DNA of 64,000 nt from Peribacillus sp. Bi96. GTDB lineage: Bacteria > Bacillota > Bacilli > Bacillales > DSM-1321. Below are positions 61,207-64,000 of the stretch, in pieces (the first letter of the stretch is position 1; each line of letters starts with the position of its first letter). Where the stretch lies: the NCBI RefSeq assembly GCF_918698115.1, contig NZ_CAKKLV010000014.1:1-64000 (forward strand), in the 5' to 3' direction. A program made the translations under genes and the position numbers. A model generated the notes under the pieces. That model saw nothing but the letters and a program-made list of their open reading frames with translations. It did no database searches and had not been told where the DNA came from.

Positions 61207-61905
61207 TTATTTTACGCTTTTTCCTTGTATCTCTAGGGAATTATCATTTTGTGGGAAGTGGGGATCTAGCTTGTAGTTTGTAAGCCATAGTAAACATAGA
61301 AAAATTAACTCAAATGCATTTGTAACAGCCGAACTTTCTAGTGGGATGGGGATAGCACTTCCAACAATCATGACAAGGACTCCTAAAAGCATCCAAATCC
61401 AACGTGTTCTCACATAAATGTTGAGGCTGATTATCAAAAGGGTAAAGGTTACAATAACCACCATAAGAGGGGGACCAGAAGATTCCTCACTAACATATCT
61501 TAAAACGCCATACTTGTAGACGGGTACAAATGTCTTATGCATATTGACAATGAATTCATAGATGATAAGTCCCACCGTAAGAAAAAAGAAAAAATAGAAT
61601 GATATGATTTTTTCTGAAAAAGGAATATGTACCCTCTTTGCCATTCCCCAGCCAAACAAGATCAATGTGGGGGTGATAAAACCATGACTCCAGAAACGAG
61701 ATGCATTTAACATTTCTAACAAAGGGCCATCACCTATAAATTTTCCAGAGGCAATGATTAAGTTATCCACGATGAGCCCGAAAGTAATTAAGAGGAGAAA
61801 GCTTGAAGACGATAAAAAACTACGATCCTGCCGAATGAACATCATTCCCATTATAAAAAGAATAATGTAAATGAATGAATAACAATAATAGAGAATAGTA
61901 TCCAA
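61207..61905 (-). CDS. Multi-pass membrane protein, unknown
   Basis: The frame opens at 61959, but the G-rich ribosome site (GGGGGG, directly before ATG 61911) is best spaced for the TTG at 61905, giving about 232 residues. Six to seven hydrophobic helices; one loop carries NMHKTFVPVYKYGVLRYVSE. The tail is polar (LDPHFPQNDNSLEIQGKS). No recognised family; it could be a sensor-like or carotenoid-type integral protein, which I cannot decide. Confidence 0.6.
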   Translation of the reverse strand: MDTILYYCYSFIYIILFIMGMMFIRQDRSFLSSSSFLLLITFGLIVDNLIIASGKFIGDGPLLEMLNASRFWSHGFITPTLILFGWGMAKRVHIPFSEKIISFYFFFFLTVGLIIYEFIVNMHKTFVPVYKYGVLRYVSEESSGPPLMVVIVTFTLLIISLNIYVRTRWIWMLLGVLVMIVGSAIPIPLESSAVTNAFELIFLCLLWLTNYKLDPHFPQNDNSLEIQGKSVK

Positions 61906-61995
61906 ATACATCCCCCCAATTATGTTTTTATCATTATAAAATACATCAAAACAAGTCACAAGAAATAACTGTAAATGAGACAGGAAGGAGTATCG

Positions 61996-62235
61996 ATGTC
62001 AGGCATCATAGGTGCTTACTAGGTCCAATGGGTCACTTCATATATTGATTTCCCTGGAAACTTACTGGTCTGTATCGCATGTATCACATAGCTTGGACCG
62101 AGCACAATTACGACTGCTATCACGCAAATAGGCGTTTTAGAATTTTTGGAGCTGCCACCGCTTGTTTCTGTCTCCATCATTATTATTACGCTCTTTCTAG
62201 ATGCCTTGATTCTTGTTATGATCATATATAAATAG
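61996..62235 (+). pseudogene. Small membrane protein gene with two in-frame TAG codons
   Basis: AAGGAG stands 5 nt before ATG 61996. The frame reads MSGIIGAY-stop-VQWVTSYIDFPGNLLVCIAC, IT-stop-LGPSTITTAITQIGVLEF, and ends ALILVMIIYK. Apart from the two TAGs (62020-62022, 62089-62091) it is a coherent two-helix protein. 62236-62452 contains only a lysine-rich fragment (LTKTLKSIGKEMLVRFIQTE). Confidence 0.5.
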
Positions 62236-62452
62236 TCATTCGTGACTAATGTGCTCATTCTAAGAAGAGATGATTATCTGTCAGCAAAAGGGAAGAAATT
62301 GACAAAAACATTAAAAAGTATTGGGAAGGAAATGTTAGTTCGTTTTATCCAAACAGAAAAAGAATTTTCGAAAAGGCGAAAAAACAAGACTACTATCCAT
62401 TTTGTTTAGTCATCGTACACCAAGAGATAAGTTTTAGGAATAGAGGTATAGC

Positions 62453-63187
62453 ATGAAGAAGGCTATTAAATACGGTCTTATTAGTATCATTGCATTAATG
62501 GTTATCGCATTCGGCGGCTTTTACATTTGGTCGGAGCAAACATATAAACCATCCGATGAATTGTATTCGTTTGTTGGGAAGGGGAATATAACAAAGGATA
62601 ATGGGTTTGTCACATTCCAACCAACCAAAAGCAAGAAAGAGGGCATTGTCCTGTATCCAGGTGCTAAGGTAGAGCCGGAAGCATACAGCTATTATGCAAA
62701 GGAATTAGCGAAAGATGGATATACAGTAGTTATTCCAGATGTGAGGTTCAACTTCGCTTTGTTTGATAAAAACAAAGCTGCAAAAGCAAAAAATGAATAT
62801 CCATCTGTGGAGAAGTGGTACGTTGGCGGACACTCGTTAGGAGGAGTAGCTGCGGCCGCATATGCGTATGAGAATCCGAGAGAAGTGGAAGGGATTATCT
62901 TCCTCGGTTCTTACCCGAGTGATTCTAATGACTTTTCGAAAACGAAAGTTCCAATGCTATCGTTATATGCAGAATATGATGGACTGTCCAAAGTAGAGAA
63001 GATCGAGGAGACAAAGCATTTATTATCTAAAGAGGCAAACATGCATAAGATAGCGGGGGGAAACCACGCCCAATTTGGCCTATACGGAAAGCAAAAAGGA
63101 GATAATGAAGCGACTATTTCAGCTAAGGAACAACAAGAAGAAATGATTGTCGTCACAAAAAAGTGGCTTCATGGAAATGGGGAGTAA
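62453..63187 (+). CDS. Membrane-anchored alpha/beta hydrolase
   Basis: In this 244-residue protein an N-terminal signal anchor (YGLISIIALMVIAFGGFYIW) is followed by an alpha/beta hydrolase domain with the nucleophile elbow GGHSLGGVAAA (Ser around residue 128), an acid in LYAEYDGLS and the late histidine in GGNHAQFG. It resembles the YdeN/PHB-type dienelactone hydrolase-like esterases anchored outside the cell. AGAGGTATAGC is a weak ribosome site. Substrate unknown. Confidence 0.85.
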   Translation: MKKAIKYGLISIIALMVIAFGGFYIWSEQTYKPSDELYSFVGKGNITKDNGFVTFQPTKSKKEGIVLYPGAKVEPEAYSYYAKELAKDGYTVVIPDVRFNFALFDKNKAAKAKNEYPSVEKWYVGGHSLGGVAAAAYAYENPREVEGIIFLGSYPSDSNDFSKTKVPMLSLYAEYDGLSKVEKIEETKHLLSKEANMHKIAGGNHAQFGLYGKQKGDNEATISAKEQQEEMIVVTKKWLHGNGE

Positions 63188-63324
63188 GTAAGATTCTACA
63201 TGAGCCTTGAGAGAAAAACATGGGACTAAAGGAATTGGTTGAGGCAGGAAAAGTCAGCTATAAAGGCTGAAAATCGTAAACTCAATCAATAATAGTTTCA
63301 GAAACTTGATTATGAACAACTGGG

Positions 63325-63356
63325 CGACCTTCTTAAGTAAGAAGGCGTCTATTTTG
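63325..63356 (+). terminator. Terminator of the hydrolase gene
   Basis: CCTTCTT and AAGAAGG with 4-nt loop, then a T-rich tract. The 63188-63324 stretch includes a short aldo/keto reductase-like piece (GLKELVEAGKVSYKG). Confidence 0.55.
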
Positions 63357-63440
63357 GTTTGTAGTGTTTATCCAAAGCCGGGAGCTTTATTACTGGTAAT
63401 TGTCTAATAAGAAAAGACACTTTTAATCGGGATTAAATAA

Positions 63441-63472
63441 ACAAGGGTTACAGCTTGAGCTGCAACCCTTGT
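63441..63472 (-). terminator. Terminator of the ABM gene
   Basis: ACAAGGGTT and AACCCTTGT with an inner CAGCT/AGCTG stem. On the minus strand TTTATTTA follows. Confidence 0.75.
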
Positions 63473-63498
63473 AAGAATTCGATATAGTTTTTATCTTA

Positions 63499-63792
63499 TT
63501 AGCTTAAAGGTTGTCCATCAAATGCTTTAACATCTAATGGCGCAGTGAGGAATTCTTTAGCTTTTCCAACAAACGAGGTGAAGTGCTCACTTGAATTATG
63601 GCTTGCTACCGCTTGTTTATCTTGCCAAATTTCAACCATTGTAAATTGATTGTCTTTCTCTGTAGCCTTGTGTAGGTTGTAAGAAACATTTCCGCTTTCC
63701 GCTCTTGAAGCTTCAATTAGTGGTTGAATCTCCTCTAGAAATGCATCTTGTTTTGCTGGGTTAATATTGAATACGGCATGAATGATAATCAT
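63499..63792 (-). CDS. Antibiotic biosynthesis monooxygenase-family protein (YgiN-like)
   Basis: This 97-residue ABM-fold protein has MIIIHAVFNINPAKQDAFLE, SRAESGNVSYNLHKATEKDN, TMVEIWQDKQAVASHNSSEH and FTSFVGKAKEFL, the ferredoxin-like dimeric barrel pattern of quinol monooxygenases. AGAGGATG precedes the ATG. It may act on quinones or be a stress-type oxygenase. A nitroreductase gene lies upstream in the same direction. Confidence 0.9.
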   Translation of the reverse strand: MIIIHAVFNINPAKQDAFLEEIQPLIEASRAESGNVSYNLHKATEKDNQFTMVEIWQDKQAVASHNSSEHFTSFVGKAKEFLTAPLDVKAFDGQPLS

Positions 63793-63889
63793 TAAACGTC
63801 ATCCTCTCTTTTGCTAAGCATCAAATTAATTATTTAAAGAAAGTAAAAATAACATACTTGTAAATATAGTGAATGGATTTATTAATAAA

Positions 63890-64000
63890 TTACTTCCATT
63901 GAGCGACTTTATTAATTGGAAGACGAACAGATTGATGACCATTATCAGCTGCTTTACCGATTGAAATTAGCATGACTGGTACGTAGCGCTCTTTTTCTAA
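63890..64000 (-). CDS. Nitroreductase-family protein, C-terminal part
   Basis: The last 36 codons read LEKERYVPVMLISIGKAADN, GHQSVRLPINKVAQWK-stop. The VMLISIGKAA and VRLP pattern is the C-terminal FMN-contacting end of NfsA/NfrA-like nitroreductases. The rest is beyond the window edge. Together with the ABM protein it suggests a quinone/nitro-compound reducing cassette. Confidence 0.8.
   Translation of the reverse strand, partial: LEKERYVPVMLISIGKAADNGHQSVRLPINKVAQWK

Noticed and set aside
63210..63270. Aldo/keto reductase gene after the hydrolase
   Set aside because: Only about 15 residues (GLKELVEAGKVSYKG) resemble the family; too little to annotate.

Overview
The window comes from an AT-rich, spore-forming, low-GC Gram-positive chromosome, most likely Bacillaceae close to Peribacillus/Bacillus. 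The evidence is the run miaA-hfq-spoVK-hflX-(PLP lyase)-glnR-glnA, which matches the Bacillus order, together with spore coat and germination genes, Bce-type antimicrobial peptide resistance genes and AGGAGG-type ribosome sites. There are no rRNA or tRNA genes and no CRISPR array that I can see.

Layout. 1-850: end of a yjlC-yjlD (DUF1641 plus type II NADH dehydrogenase) pair on the minus strand. 850-2240: decayed sequence with one dispersed GC-rich repeat. 2.2-9.3 kb: an orphan SMI1/KNR4 protein, a complete bceRS-bceAB detoxification module and an orphan Spo0B-type sensor kinase. 9.7-17.7 kb: the conserved core block (tRNA modification, RNA chaperone, spore AAA+ protein, ribosome-rescue GTPase, nitrogen control).

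17.7 to about 39.7 kb is a strongly accessory region built on the 3' end of glnA. The last 18 codons plus stop of glnA occur three times (17617, 22028, 32915). They code for the same residues but differ at synonymous positions, and each copy has its own intrinsic terminator. Inward of each of the first two copies lies a minus-strand tyrosine-integrase remnant, and a third remnant sits at 36.0 kb. This is the signature of tandem integrative elements that use glnA as attachment site and rebuild its end. The first element (about 4.4 kb) keeps HNH, GIY-YIG and small-terminase genes, like a decayed phage satellite. The second (about 10.9 kb) carries a tricistronic GerA-type germinant receptor operon, a cupin protein, a GNAT enzyme and relics of YolD, ArpU and an endolysin. 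Beyond the third attachment copy come a YitT protein, a CotD-type coat protein with a sigma-K-like promoter, a lone GerAB-type permease and many broken genes. The island therefore looks like a spore germination/coat cargo island with heavy gene decay.

39.9-48 kb: a MarR-threonine aldolase-AlaX operon with a clear operator, a 993-residue protein made of about 50 HAEG repeats followed by a Peptidase_G2 autocleavage domain and a SHOCT tail, and a divergent PaiB/MocR-type pair. 48-64 kb: small metabolic and regulatory cassettes (TetR with CMD/SDR/cupin, DUF2935, an amino acid permease, SDR with divergent TetR, XRE-cupin with divergent LysE exporter, alpha/beta hydrolase, ABM monooxygenase, nitroreductase), separated by decayed sequence, an IS3 relic and three more copies of the dispersed repeat.

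All assignments rest on reading the sequence. Family names come from recognised motifs, not from database searches.
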